Below are positions 27,001-39,639 of a stretch of 64,000 nt of DNA, in pieces; position 1 is the first letter of the stretch; each line of letters begins with the position of its first letter. The position numbers were made by a program, and so were the translations under genes. The DNA lies in assembly GCA_019155205.2 (NCBI GenBank), contig JAHNZQ020000227.1:1485633-1549632 (forward strand), written 5' to 3'. This DNA comes from Gracilaria vermiculophylla. Lineage: Eukaryota; Rhodophyta; Florideophyceae; Gracilariales; Gracilariaceae. The notes below the pieces were generated by a model. It saw only the letters and a program-made list of their open reading frames with translations, did not search any database and was not told the DNA's origin.

Positions 27001-29937
27001 GTCATGTCACAATATCTGGAGGACTTGCAGTGGAAGCTCGGCGAAGCTTGGCGCGCGGCTCCCACGAGCTCGTCTTGCATTCATTACTGGAGACCGGTTT
27101 CTAAACCGGGGCTCCAAATTTTTGAACCCTGAAGAACATCTATCAAATAGTAGAACACGTCGACCACGGGTCGGCGAAGCGGAAAGTTGCCGTCAAGCCG
27201 TGAAAATTGTCTTCAGAGCGAGAACTTGGGGTCAGAAGCCCATTCGGCGGTTTTTGAGTAGGATGCAAAAGCTTCACTTGCTTTTCGCCTCCTTTGTACC
27301 CCTTCTCGGCCAATACGGCTCTCATGTTAGGGTGGGTTTTCCTCAACTCTCCGATATCCGTAATATCACGTTCTTTATCCCGCTTTTCGAACGCAACGGA
27401 ATGAAGCTCATAATTCTTGTAGAATATATTGTTTTTCGCGTGCGATACAAGTAGTGGTCCGTAATATATACAGCCAATCCATTAGGCATAACCGGTGTCT
27501 CGGTTTTATACCGGTACAGCTTGTGCTTTCCACTAAATTATACTTTTTCCTCTTCCATCAAGCCTTTAAAACGATATCTCTGATGTAAAAGGACATGTGT
27601 CGCGTAGCGCAATGTTTGCGAATTTTTCTTCTTATTTCGTACTATAAAATTTTCCAGACTATAAAGCTACTTCCATCTTCACCGTGCTGTATTTAAATCA
27701 ATATGAAGAGCTGCTGTCATAATCTCTTCTAAATTTTGCTTTTGATGGCTTGGGTTATTTAAAGAAACCTAGCAAGAATAAAAACTTTGAACTATATCTT
27801 ATTCAGTACAGTGGAAGCTGCTTCTGGGCGTCCGGTATTGGATGCGTCCAACTGTGTCACTTGGGATATTGAGAGAACGAGTAATATTGGGTAACCTGAA
27901 CACATTCATTTACAATGTTTTTGAATGTTTATAGCTCCAGACGCGCATCTTAAACCATCACGTATACCTGATTTTCTGATGGTTTTTGAATCAGTTCTTT
28001 TAATTTACTCTTTTGAAATACTAAGAACTGGCTGTAAAGCACAACATCTACATGGCTTTGACCCATTTGCATTTTTTCTAGACACAAGAAGTGAAATGTA
28101 AACTACCATCAGCATGCAAAGCATTACTTTTAACGTTTTTTAATGGTCTTAGGCACTTTTTCACGCTAAATTATCTCCAAAATAGTCCTTGAAGAGTGAT
28201 CCGTACTATGAGGTGCAAATCATTACAGAGCACCAACTCATTGTTAAGAGGTTAACCTAAATAACAGTACTGAAGAGAAGAGGTGCTGTAGTGCCTTAGG
28301 ATTTATGACAAAGCATTCTGAGCGTGTATAAAAGCATTTTGTATTCAATAACATTCCAAAGAATGGATTCCATTACAGTTCTTTGGTACCGATATCATAG
28401 TGAAAAAAATAATCTGAATAAACTATCCTAGCATAAATGTTTCAGTCGAGTAAAGTCTACTTCAAATTTTAAATTTTTCATTTATTTTATAGGAATGTGA
28501 ACGTAGGTGCATTGAATGGTTATTAATGGAGTCGTAAAAAAGGGTGGGGCACGAATTTCTGGTACAGTGTAGATGGGATCCTCATTTATCTATCTAATCC
28601 ATTCGTTCATAAATATTGTAAAAAACGTCTTGTATTAGGGGGCTCCAATTTAGATATATCATTCTGCGAAAGAAATAATATCATATTACGTGCCTGAAAT
28701 AGACTAAAAAATGACTTGCAATATCCAATTGTTCAACTTCTTTGCTCTGTGTATACTTAGAACGGTTGAAACTTTGACATTTTTCAGCAAAATTGGCGTT
28801 CCATATTTTAAAAATAGTCTCATTGAGGTCTCATGTGTTTAACGGTCATCTGGACGGCCGTCCTGGGGAGGTCTTGCATGAACTTTTGTAATGTTCTGAA
28901 CTACCGTATTGGTCATATCTTTCACTCTGTGCATCAGTCCTGCGTATTGCTGCTGCATGACTAATATTAGCAACGGCATTGGCAGCAGATCCAATACGGT
29001 TGGCATTGATTGGCAAGGAATACTCGAAACCCAGGTCCATATATACATATGTATTTTTCTAACTACGGTTTGCTTTACTTGAGTGCCAGGGCGTCTCCGC
29101 TGCTTTCCTAAAGCAAAATACAACCAAGGTTACGGCTCGTAGTTTTCTGCCCACCGTGGTACGTCACCTGTCTGAGAAATATCTTGTATACCATGCTTGC
29201 CAATACACTTGTTTAACATGATAACCTATCTGTGGGGATCTTCTTTACTGCTTTACTGTTCGAACCCTTGTGTGTAGTGCAGTGCATCGCAAGCGTGAAC
29301 CGCCGCAAAGACGTCAGATATCTTCTTTTGCAGATACATACCGGTGATGGAGCTCTCTAGAACACGACCATGTTGGTTTTTAAGACCAATGCCCTTTTTG
29401 CTACTTGAATGAGAAACTGGGGGGCAGGTACCCACGAGATTGGCATACGAGTCGTGTGTCAATCCTGCAAGGAGGGAAAGAAAAAAGAGAGCGCGTACCG
29501 CTGGGATTGTGTAATCCAAGAGTAAGAGATATACCACAGTAGTGGTAGAAGTCAGCCCGCAAGGGCAATCACCATCAAAGCCGTTATGGCAAATTTCAAA
29601 CATTGGCGAACATGGTAGATAATGTCCTCAAGTAAAGGCCCTCTCAACGTGCAAGTCCGATGAGCTCCGGTGAACCATAGCACATTCCTCGAAGAGAGAA
29701 AATCCCGTTGTATGCGCAAGGCTCAGACCTGAGGCGTTGTTCGTTGTTTACTGAGAGAGGCGGTGGCCACGATGCTGACCTTACAGCATCTGCATCGGGG
29801 AGGCTGAAGGATGAGCAAACAAAGAAAAAGTTTCAGACGTGGAACACCATAGTTGGCTTTGTCTTAAATGATGTTTTTATCGGAAGCTCGGCCGACGACC
29901 ATTTCCAACGGTAGAGCACCTTCTTTGATTGTTCTCC
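27001..29937. other. AT-rich stretch without recognised genes
   Basis: About 2.9 kb. The longest frames (about 95-186 codons near 26.9-27.4 kb and 29.25-29.6 kb) have no family resemblance and no coding-like composition. Probably decayed transposon or intergenic DNA. Confidence 0.55.
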
Positions 29938-31238
29938 ATGACCTCTCTCGTTCTCCAAGACGAGATAGAAGACGCTCTTGACGAGCTTCTGGGCGACGTG
30001 CTGACAATCTCAGACAGCGAAACTGAGAAATGAGATCATGGAGGTTCTCAGCGCGGTAAAACTCCGAACATTGACCACCAAAGACATGAGGGCTTGCAAA
30101 GGCTGTACAACGACTACCTCACGCCCAACTCAGTTTACTGCAGTTGACATTTTCGTCATCGTTTTCACATATCTAGAGTACTATTCGACAAGATATGCCA
30201 GACGCGAAAAGCGCACTGTACTTGCTTTCAACACCGCACAGATTGTACAGGAGTTTTCGGTTTTCGTGTTAAGCAATAAGCAACTGCAGCTTTACGACTA
30301 CTTGCGTACGGTGGAGCGGCGGACAGTGTCGATCAGTATATTAGAATGAGTGAATCAAGCGCATCCCAATGCTTGAAGACCTTTTCTAGAAGTGTAGTAG
30401 CAGCGTTTGAAAATACGTACCTACGGTGCCCAACAGAAGAAGATTCATAAAAGATTTTACAGCGAGCTAGAGTTCTGGGCTTCTCAGGGATGATTGACAG
30501 TCTTGACTGCTGCAAATGGCTGTGGAAAAACTACCCTGCGGCATGGCGTGGACAATATCAGGGAAAGGAAAGAAAGGCTGCTGTGACCCTGGAGGCTATT
30601 GCTAACGATAAACTCTGCATCTGGCATGCCTTTTTAGGTACCTCAGGAAGTGCAAAAGATATAAATGTATCGAAAACATTACCCTTGATCAACAAAATCT
30701 GTGATGATAGCTTTCCTCTCAAGGTTTCTTACACAGTCAACGGAAGACAACACCATTTTCCGTACTTTTTATGCGACGGTGTTTATCCGGAGTATCCATT
30801 ATTCGTGCACACTGTGTAAATCCCTGTAACAAGGAAAGAAAAAACCTTTCACGGTAGCAGGAAGGACGTCGGAAAGATGATGAAAGAGCCTCTAGAGTTC
30901 TGAAAGGCAGATGGCATATAATGAAATTTCCATCCCGTTTTTGGGGAGCGGGTACAATGCAAGACGTCATTTATTGCTGCATAATCCATTACAATGTCAT
31001 TGTCACTTAAGGAATTACTGAAGAAAACACGATATAGACTCACGCACAAACGGAAGATCAAAACGAAACAGTGCACTTTGCGCAACCCGATTGGGCGGAA
31101 TATGAAATTGTTTACGCACCGGAGGGGTCTATATATGTCCTGTGTCAGGGAGATCAGTTTCTCCGAGATATATTGAAACAGCGAGAACTACGACACGATG
31201 TCCGAGAACATTTGTGGAACCTTTATGGAGACTCATGA
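29938..31238 (+). pseudogene. PIF/Harbinger transposase pseudogene
   Basis: Starts with an acidic leader (ATG 29938) followed by the family segment GGSQRGKTPN and RLYNDYLTPNSVY. The best preserved part is 30490-30819: SLDCCKWLWKNYPAAWRGQ, KAAVTLEAIANDKLCIWHAF, DINVSKTLPL and DGVYPEYPLFVHTV. This is the characteristic PIF/Harbinger (plant transposon protein) DDE core, with Asp in SLDC and in the CDGVYP motif. The C-terminal part (RKDDERASRVLKGRWHIMK, REHLWNLYGDS) is recognisable in other frames, ending at 31238. Several frameshifts and stops make it inactive. It converges with the Myb-like second gene at 31314-32333. Confidence 0.85.
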
Positions 31239-31313
31239 AAGGAAGGAGACAATCGGGTATGGCCTCGAAGAGCTCAGCTTTTCAAACTGGAGGAAGAATT
31301 TTCCGGAACAATT

Positions 31314-32177
31314 TCAGGAGAAACTGGTAAAAGACGCGCGTCGAGGACTACTGTGCGTTGCCCCTTTGAATGCTTTACTTTTTTCCGCTTCCTCTTTCTT
31401 AGGTTTTCCGAGAACCCTCTTGCGTGAGATTTGGAAATGTTCTTGCTCTTGCGGACCGAGACCTCCTGAAGATGTGAACAGAGCTATATCGTTGTGACGC
31501 TGGATCTCATCCGCCCGTTTCTTTTGCAGCATTAAAGCATCTTTGGAGATCTTCAGCTTGGCCTCGAAGTGTTTTTGTTAAATTTACTCTGCCTTGGCCA
31601 CCTTCCTTCCCATTGGACGTTCAACTTTCACATCATTTCCGGAACCATTCTCGGTATTGCTTTTGTTCGATTTGCTCTGTTGCTCAACAGACTCTTTACT
31701 AGATATGAGGAACGCATTGCCAGGAAAATGTGATAAATTTTCCACCTGTGCTCCATACTGTGGATGATTCTGGAGCAGTTCCCATGCAGCTGAAAAGCAA
31801 AAAGATTCTCTCACATCATACTTGATAAAGCTCATTTTTACGCCATTCTAGAGTCCCGTAGCTATTTGAATACTTTCTTCTTTTTTAAACTTCGATGGAT
31901 TGATGCGCAAAACAGGACTACAGCAAGACAAAAACATTGTGCACTTTGCTACGATGTGTTTTACACAATTACGAACAGATTCGTACGGACTGGGTGGACA
32001 GTTTGCGGGTTTTAACACTTCGCTGTATACTTTGGCAATGCTTTCAAAAAAGACTTTCTTTTTCCGATCTATTCCAAGGATTGGGTCCTCGGATGTTTTG
32101 ATGTACGCTTTGGCAACAGCTGTGTTCTCTTGAGAGGTAAAGCTCGGATCTCTTGTACTCTGCTTTTTTCCCTCCAT
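31314..32177 (-). pseudogene. PIF/Harbinger accessory (Myb-like) protein pseudogene
   Basis: Pieces in order on the minus strand: MEGKKQSTRDPSFTSQEN (ATG 32177), a trihelix/Myb-like region with SEDPILGIDRKKKVFFESI and YESVRNCVKHIVAKC, then ESFCFSAAWELLQNHPQYGAQ (31835 downward), RPMGRKVAKAE, and a charged tail. This is the layout of the second protein of PIF/Harbinger elements, in which such proteins carry a Myb/SANT-like domain and a C-terminal region ending in RPxGRKxAK. Frameshifts and stops separate the pieces. A longer frame opens at 32333, but the first 52 residues are not family-like. Confidence 0.75.
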
Positions 32178-32333
32178 CGCGAAAAGTATTGTGAGCGTAT
32201 TCTGCCAGTGGACGAGGTCGTTTGGTTGGCAGGGGAGCGCAATGTGGGTGTCGTATCTGTTGCGGGCTGCGCAGGGTTTTAGAAGTCTTGGCGCGAAGCT
32301 ATCAAGCTTCTCCTCAATCAGGGCCTCGCACAT

Positions 32334-33539
32334 GGATGCTGCTCAGTAGAAGTGGTCCCAATATGCAAAGCAATCCTGAGGATTTCCTTCGCAAATGGTA
32401 ACCTTTTTATCAATAAGATATTCTTTATACCCCGGTGGAGATGGCCAATGAGCCCAAATCACTTATTTGATGTTCTGCAGCTGTTGGTGGAGGCGACCTC
32501 AGGCGCTTTAATGTGCTGTACACGGAAAGGAAATAAGTTAATTAATAACGGCTCTCCCAAGTGTCTCTACCACTACGTTTGCGCAGTGCACCGTATCTTA
32601 CATCTACTACGTGGATGTGGCGCACACGCGTAGAGCGGAAATTTCTCGGCAACGACTCCTGCCCTTTTTTTAATGTCCAAACCGGAATTATGGAAAAAGA
32701 TAAGTAAAGAAGTGCATCTCTCCCATAGAGCCCACACCCATTGTGTAAGTTTTTTTCCGATTATTCCGCTAGCGTTTTATTGCGTCACTTCGATTTACCA
32801 CTTCTTTTTCGTACTTTATTGCATTACAAGGATAACCTCACTATAAATTTGCCTCATACAAGCCAACCAAACCGTGTTTCATCTCCTTTCTCAGAATGAT
32901 TAGCAAAAACCACTCACAATTGAAGTGCAACGCCCTTCTGGGAGGTTTTTCATGACACTTTGCCGATTCTCCGGAGTCCGGGTGGGCCGTATATATGAAC
33001 ACGGTTAATGTTGCGGGCGCCGTTCACGTCTGATTTCGCGTGGGACTCAGGAGTAGTCGACCCGGCGCGTATCGCACGGGGTGGAACGCGCGCTGAACGG
33101 CGTCCAGGCACGCGTGTGGCACCCACGCGAGGCCCACTAGCCACAGTATGGGTCACGGGAATCACCTTCTTTCTGCTGTTATTTTAGTATTTTCGCTTTC
33201 TTTTTATTTATTTATTTATTTATTTATTTATTTCGGCCATTTCGGTTTTGCGCTACAGTACTTAGTGCGACGGCACTTCGGCCATCGTGCCCAGTAAACC
33301 GCACCAAGCGGGATCCCTGGTCTGAGCTTGCCGCCCGCGGGGGTAATTCTCTTTTTCGTTGGGATGTAATCCGTGGAGTACGGAAGTCAACCTCCTGTGA
33401 CGCTGAGAACCAATTTCTGCACTATTCGTTTTTTTTCTTCAGGTTCGTCCTCCCACGAGTTCTGCCCCACCGGACCTCCGGTTTGTCTTTTTTTTTCTAG
33501 ACCAAGTCCGCCACCTGCTCAGCTCAGCTAGCCCGATAC
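32334..33539. other. Intergenic DNA with a tetranucleotide microsatellite; possible LTR/leader of the next element
   Basis: No gene recognised. A (TTTA)8 array lies at 33202-33233. The 300 bp before 33540 are pyrimidine-rich and could be the LTR or leader of the gag-containing element downstream, but I found no second copy in the window to prove it. Confidence 0.4.
33202..33233. repeat. (TTTA)8 microsatellite
   Basis: Eight uninterrupted tetranucleotide units. Confidence 0.9.
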
Positions 33540-33946
33540 CAGCATGACCAAATATATTATCTTGCCGCGCAGAGATGGCCTGATATACAACAGGGAAGTC
33601 CCACGGAACTTGCGGAGAGTGCCTTATTCACAGAACTTGCTGGATCCCCGGTTCTTCCATTTTTCTTTCTTCCTGCAACCATTGCGACGGCTCGGCCCAG
33701 GACTTACGCCCAGCTTGTTTGCCACGCCTGAGGAAGTCTTTGCATCTGAACCAACTCGCCAGAGGAAGATTCCGAATATCTTTCGTCTTATTTTCCCCTT
33801 TGCGGTATTACAGTTCAAATTGGTCTCCCAACTTAGAAACGGAGATCCCATGGCAGATCCTCTTTGAGGTTCTTTTTCCTTTTCATTTGTTGTCCATTTT
33901 GAACTCACCTGTTGAGGGATTGTCACCGTCGTGACGAATACCTCCG

Positions 33947-36580
33947 ATGGGCCGGAAACTGCGAAGAGTTGAGCCGGTAACGATCCGGAGCAGGTCTCTT
34001 CAAGGGGACGAAGAGCGCCACGTCCTGACTTCCGAGACAGCTGGTGCTGGCCAGGTGGACCATGAAACGCTGATTGCTGCGCCGGATACATTATCATCTG
34101 GCGCCGGGCCATCAACAGCAATTAAGGTGGTACCTCCGTCACAGCATATTGTGGAAAAGGCCCACGTGGGCGGTTTGGAAGACCAGATCCTCACATTGCG
34201 GCACACCCAGGCAGTCCTGGCTGAAGAACTGGAGTCCTGCCGTCGGCACTAGGAAATTCTGTCTACAAATGTCGCCGAGGAGCTCCGCGTGCTTCGGACT
34301 AGTTTCAATACGGTCCTCGAAGGTTCTTTCCCGCCGGCGTCCTATGTTACGGGCGTAGATGATCGATTTAATCGAAAACGAGTCCGACTAGAGTCGTTCA
34401 AGAAAACTGTGCTTGCTCCCACAACCGCGCCAAAAACAGCTGGCTCTGAGTGTCACGAACGCCGAGAGGCTCGGAATGGACGCAGACAGTGGAACAATCG
34501 AAAAAACCGTAATCATTACAGAGACTCCTTCTCGGAGTGGGAATCGATTTATCAGGATTTTGATCCCTCATAGAGTGACTCCGATCATGTCCGCCTGGAG
34601 CAGAGTTCCCGTTCATAACGGTCATCGGCCACCTTTGAGGCAATTCGATCCTAGTCGGAGTGTAGGAGATACCTCGGGCTTAATCTGTGAAGTAAACTAA
34701 TTCCCTGTGCAGGAAACTGGTTTCATATGTGTATTATCGGTTAGAAGATTCCTCTTTAGGCAGCACACCCCGTGACACGGGTAAGGTGAAGGACTGCATC
34801 AAACGGATGCAGCTCTCCATCAAGAACCCGAACCGTACTGAAGAAGATCCGCTTTCTGTACTGCACTTCCGAGCCCGCTTTGTCGTGGAAGCCGATGTCC
34901 TCAATATGAGTCAGGTCCAGGCATATCTGTGATTACCATACTTTTTGCGGGGAGTCGCTGAAGACTTATTTCTCTCATTTCGAGGTTCATCTCGGGCGTC
35001 AGAGGGAGGAGCAACCTGCTGGCTCAAAGCTATGCGGTATCTCTTGCTTGCCTACGTGACTAGCACTGCCATTCAGTCGGCTATCCGAAGCTCCGGGTAC
35101 CGGTCGACGGGGGCAGAGGACCTGATGATCGGTTCAGATATCTCCTCCCTTCCAGTGGACGCCAGTCATACTCCCAGACCGGTTTATGATGGGGTGCACC
35201 TTATTCCCGATAATGGTTGGTCAGTCCCGACATCGCAATTACCGTCTATAACGAAAGGCTTGTGTGGCACAGGAATGGGAGCTCTGCAAGAGGCACAGGC
35301 CCTCTACATGGGTAATATCTAGGATTCAGCCGCTCGGCTGCCGTATGCCAACGGGATTTTGAGGATTCTGCGCATTGCCTGGGTTGATAACCGGAAGCCG
35401 GTGAGTTCAGCCAAAAACCGGAACATTGCCCCTCAAGATCCTCCGTCTGGAGTTGTCTGCCACTTGTGCTACACTTAGGGGCACACCTCCCAAAAGTCCC
35501 TTCTTCTGTTATAGGAGAAGGCACAGGTGATAGTGAACTACTTAGCTCTGCCCCGGAAAGAGAAAGCAGGAGTCCTGATGACATCGTATCTCCGTGCAAA
35601 AACGGATTTCTGCAACCCATCTTCTCACACCCTACTTGCGTGGCGATGGCTAGCGCCAGGGACGACGAAACTTTTTGCCGACCGCATTGGGACTCTCGGC
35701 TATGACGATCGCGCCGGCAATCACCCGCAATGGGATGAAGCACTCGTTGTGGAGAAATCAGGGCGAGAGCCCAAAGCGAAACCTTATCAGGGAAACTAAC
35801 TGACAGAGTCTCCCAACAGGAATAATTGTCCGCAGAGATGAGGCTGACCACGCCCGAGGCGCAATAGCCTCGTTCCCCGATAAACTCCTCACGAGGAGAT
35901 ACCGTAGACGCGGACTCTGAGCACTTAGCTGTTCTATGTCACCTGTGGAGACGGATAAAGCATCAGCGGATCCCGTTTCGATTCCTAGTGATGGCGAAGC
36001 AAAACTACAAGTTTTACGCTGATTTTAGACTGCACACGCAGTGTATGGTGCGATGTCTCACAGTTCTCGACACCGGAGCCAGGCAAGTTGCGTCGGCGAT
36101 TCTGCACTACCTCCGCTTCTGTGGTATGGCATCCGCACATGAGCGGTACCCTACGTCTTGGACGCGAATAACAATCCGTTAAAAACGTTGGAACCATCGA
36201 TCTCATCGTCCGATTAAGACTATCGATAGATAAGCTCACAATTATTTTATGTCATTCTCTGACCACGCCAGTTATCCTCGGATGCGACTATTGCGACAGG
36301 TTCGTTGAGGCTATCCACTCTCGTCTGAAACAAGAGAAGTTGGAAGATGGGTCTTCAATCCCCATCGTCCGACAACGGCTTCGGTGGAATGCGAAAAAGC
36401 AGGTGCCTCTGCCTGCAGCGCAGGAATCGCCACCGAGAACCTGAGAGTCGACCAAGCTCCGCGCTGCGGTATCAGTGGCGAAACCCTTCGCCACACAGGT
36501 CCTGGTTCAGGTCAACTACCTTGAAAAAAACACGATGCTCTTGACCCTGTTGTGTTTTTGGACGATTGACGTTCCTGGAG
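33947..36580 (+). pseudogene. LTR-retrotransposon gag-protease remnant
   Basis: A coiled-coil, Arg-rich gag N-terminus starts at about 33947 and continues in shifted frames. A capsid-like segment is seen at about 34729-35100 (HFRARFVVEADVLNMSQVQA, LLLAYVTSTAIQSAI). A retroviral-type aspartic protease with DTG at 36069-36077 (TVLDTGA) follows, and a segment with VILGCDYCDRF. Many stops and frameshifts. No reverse transcriptase in the same orientation follows; the element is cut off before the oppositely oriented Copia sequence at about 37 kb. Confidence 0.6.
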
Positions 36581-37002
36581 CTGAGACCTCATCCTGTTCT
36601 GGACTTCAAAAACTATTACGGCATCCTGAGTAAGATCACGAAGCAACTGCCGCCAAGGAAGTTGCAGCCATTTTGTCCGCTGGCTTTAAACTGTTTTGGT
36701 ATGACTATGCGAAATCCTATCCTTTCTACTAGAATCCTTAGCGTAATAATAGAAACTGTCCCAAATTGAGATGAAGAGAATGCCTGTGGAGGTGAAACTT
36801 GTTGTGTGATAACCGCCTCTTGAATTTAAGCAGGTACTCTCCCGGACGGCAGAGAGATCACTCGTAGTTGTCGTGTAACTTGATTGAACGACTGAGGTCG
36901 GAGTGAGTTTGTGCACATGTCCGCCGGATTAGTGGCAGACGATATGTAATGGGGAGCTATGTGCTTTCGCGGAATGTGTCCGCAAAGGATATTATATTTG
37001 AC
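36581..37002. other. Junction between gag-pro remnant and Copia element
   Basis: About 420 bp without recognisable coding sequence; may contain the Copia 3' LTR, but no matching copy was found at the other end. Confidence 0.4.
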
Positions 37003-38254
37003 TTACATGGAATATCTACGCTTCTTGGTGCTGGTGTTGAGAGAAATGCTTATAGAGGCCGCATTTAAGGCACCTTTATAAAGTAAAGGAAGAAAACAAC
37101 TTTTAAACGTGGAAAATTTTACTGCAAACGATGCCGCTACGTAGTGTGCTTTGCATGTACACAGTGTTTTCGTTCCCTGCGGTTTGCGGTTTCGAAGAAT
37201 AGATCTTCGAGTTCCGTGCAAAACGAATGTGGCTCCGAAAGTATATTTGGGGGCGGCTCCGTCACCGGCATAGTCAGCGTCGGCAAAAGTAGTGTGCCTC
37301 TTGGTTTTCTTACGTGCATATTTGATTTGGTAAGTCGCATTTGTTTTGACAGAGAAACTTATGGCTTCCAGATGGATGTCACATCCCTTAGTCCGATTTT
37401 TCAATGCTTGGGAAATGGTGACTACTATAAAGGCTGGATCGGCACTTGTGCCATCCACAATCTATATCTATTCGCCACTGAGTTCTCAATAGAACAAAGC
37501 TTCAATGTCTTTCAATGGCTTTTCAGTAGGACATAATAGCTCACGGCTCAGTCATGTAGTGTGCGACCAATTTCCTGACAGTAGCGTTTCGAATGCCCAG
37601 TGCCTACAGCATATTGCACATGAAGTCCGGTTGTGATAGGTACATTAGTCCGTCGTTGCCATATCGAAGGGTGAAGACAGTCTAGCGTGATCCTTGTCCG
37701 TTTCGTTAATGTTCTACTTCTCCAAGATGGGGGTGTAGCGAGCGTTACTAAGAGACTTCTGTGTGGATGCAACCAGAATGTCGTCGACTTTGAGGCATAC
37801 TATAACGTATGAGTATTGCGAGATCCGACTGGTGAAAATTTTCGGATAGTCCGCGGATCGCTGATATCCAATAGTTTTTAAATACACCAATGCATTTTGA
37901 AGAATGATGACTCCGACCGTCTGTTATCCGTAAAATCTCTTAGTACATATGTCAGTAGAGAGTTCGTATTTCAGTGAGCCGGCATACCGTGAATGGTGCT
38001 TTGTATTCTTCGTTTTGCTGTGCATGTACGTTTCGTGTGAGAATGCTGAGCCTAGCTGAAATTGCCCGATGTGGAAGTTGTGCTGGACAATGAGGGCGAT
38101 GATCAGCCTGAAAGAGTATTTCTGCTATAGATATGCAGATCTTTTCTTGTGATCGAAGTGTGTGCTTGGCCTTATGAAATCAACATTAATGGTAAAACGG
38201 GGGTTAGAGCTCCATTATGTGACTTCGTGAGTCTCGTTTGTAATGATGCGTCAT
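37003..38254 (-). pseudogene. Copia-type reverse transcriptase / RNase H remnant (3' half of a split element)
   Basis: On the minus strand the RT catalytic region is visible as KVDDILVASTQKSL (the usual YVDD has Lys for Tyr). It is followed by the Ty1/Copia RNase H region: FADADYAGDGAAPKYTFGA (compare SDADYAGD in the family), and an SxxEAEYVA-like KAHYVAASFAV. The end is near 37003. Frameshifts are frequent. The 5' half of the same element lies at 42225-44560, separated by the Gypsy insertion. Confidence 0.75.
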
Positions 38255-38514
38255 TGCAGTGGATGCCCAGAGATCAACCACAAAAGGCAGCCACTCAGCA
38301 CAGGTAGAAAGTTTTAATTTAAATCCGCCAAACCATTCATCGTCGACAATGAATCCCGAGAATGGCATGCGCTCAGGCATTGTCTCCGCATACGAAAATA
38401 CATTGGTGGTATTTAAGATACTGACAAAATCCGACCAAGTAAACAAGAAGGGCATCGAACAGAAAAGCCTCCATCACTCCCAAAACCTTGCGCCTTCCTA
38501 CTGTAAAGCGCACA
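38255..38514 (+). repeat. 5' LTR of the Gypsy element
   Basis: 260 bp, TGCAGTGGATGC... to ...AAGCGCACA. Shares long identical blocks with the 3' LTR such as GGCATGCGCTCAGGCATTGT, with clearly visible substitutions, so the insertion is not very recent. Confidence 0.93.
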
Positions 38515-38769
38515 GTGATCACTGCCGATAAAAGTATGCTGACGTCGAGAGCGAGCTCGCTCTGAAGCAGCCATCGTCCGTCTCATTTTCAATAAGCCAC
38601 CCGGAACTCTCGCTGACAGACCCCCGATCTATTCAATTTTTTCTTCGCAAATACGACCAGTATGTCAAAGAAGTAACCTCTCGTGCTCTTCAATTAGACG
38701 TGATAGATACAACAACCACGGAACCAGTGCGCCTGGTTAACTTAAACATACTGCGTAGACCCAGATTGA

Positions 38770-39596
38770 TTGGAGTCTACAATTGAGTTGGATTATATAT
38801 CTGGGGTGACGTCAATTTCTCAACTTGCAGACAAACTGCTACGTAGAAATATGGAATCAGAAGCCAAAAAAGAGGAGTCGTCTGCATCCATTGCCTCTAT
38901 AGACTTTATCATCAAGAAAGAACTATACATGGACATGAATGATCTCTCTTCGCGCTCGAGAATGAAACTTTTATAAACGTCCTTCGTGTCTGCTCTCCGA
39001 TCCAATGGACTGAGTTGGATAATGGAGGACCAGCAGAAACGTGCAGTCAAACACCTCTTTGGGGCCTTCCGGTCAAGAGCACTCCAGCAACGGCTTGAAA
39101 ACGATCTCGAACGTGCTCACAATAAGCTCAGAAAGGACTTGAAGTGTTTTATGAAGCACGCGCTCGCAGCAGCACACGCAATTTAAATTATAGACAACGG
39201 CCCGACTACGAAATCTAAGCAGATGAAACCTCGCAAGCCTTCAAGCCCTGCACCAGCAAGTGCTCCACAGAGAGACCGCAAGAAAGAGTCAGATTACTCT
39301 ATAGCATCTAGACCATTTCGGAAAAAGTGGCTCGTGGACCTACCTCTTGCCCACACCCGCCTTGCATAGGAAAACAATCCCGGCACTGGATAGCCGACTG
39401 CAATTCAGCTACTGAAAAGCAAAAAGAACAGCTGAAAGCAGAACGTGCTGCCAAGAAAGCCGCAGACGGTCCTGCCAAGTCGACGAGATCTCAGAAAAAG
39501 GCAGCTGAAGAACGCTTTGGCACAGTTGGACGATTACAGCCCATAGCTACGAAGAACTCTCCTCTCTGCTCTGTCACAGTTTCTGATGGAAAATAA
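38770..39596 (+). pseudogene. Gypsy gag remnant
   Basis: Broken gag frames. The region 39327-39596 has a Cys/His cluster (CPHPPCIGK...HWIADC) followed by a Lys/Ala-rich stretch, similar to the nucleocapsid end of Gypsy gag proteins. Confidence 0.55.
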
Positions 39597-39639
39597 ACGT
39601 CGAATAATTCAACCGGCTGATGCGACGATGGAAGCGATG

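Noticed and set aside
27001..29937. Several 60-116 codon frames, including one at 29253-29603 with a signal-like start
   Set aside because: No domain, no conserved motif and no splice-compatible neighbours; composition fits random AT-rich DNA.
32950..33165. A 71-codon Arg/Pro-rich minus-strand frame
   Set aside because: Short, no family resemblance, and located in a leader-like region of a retroelement.
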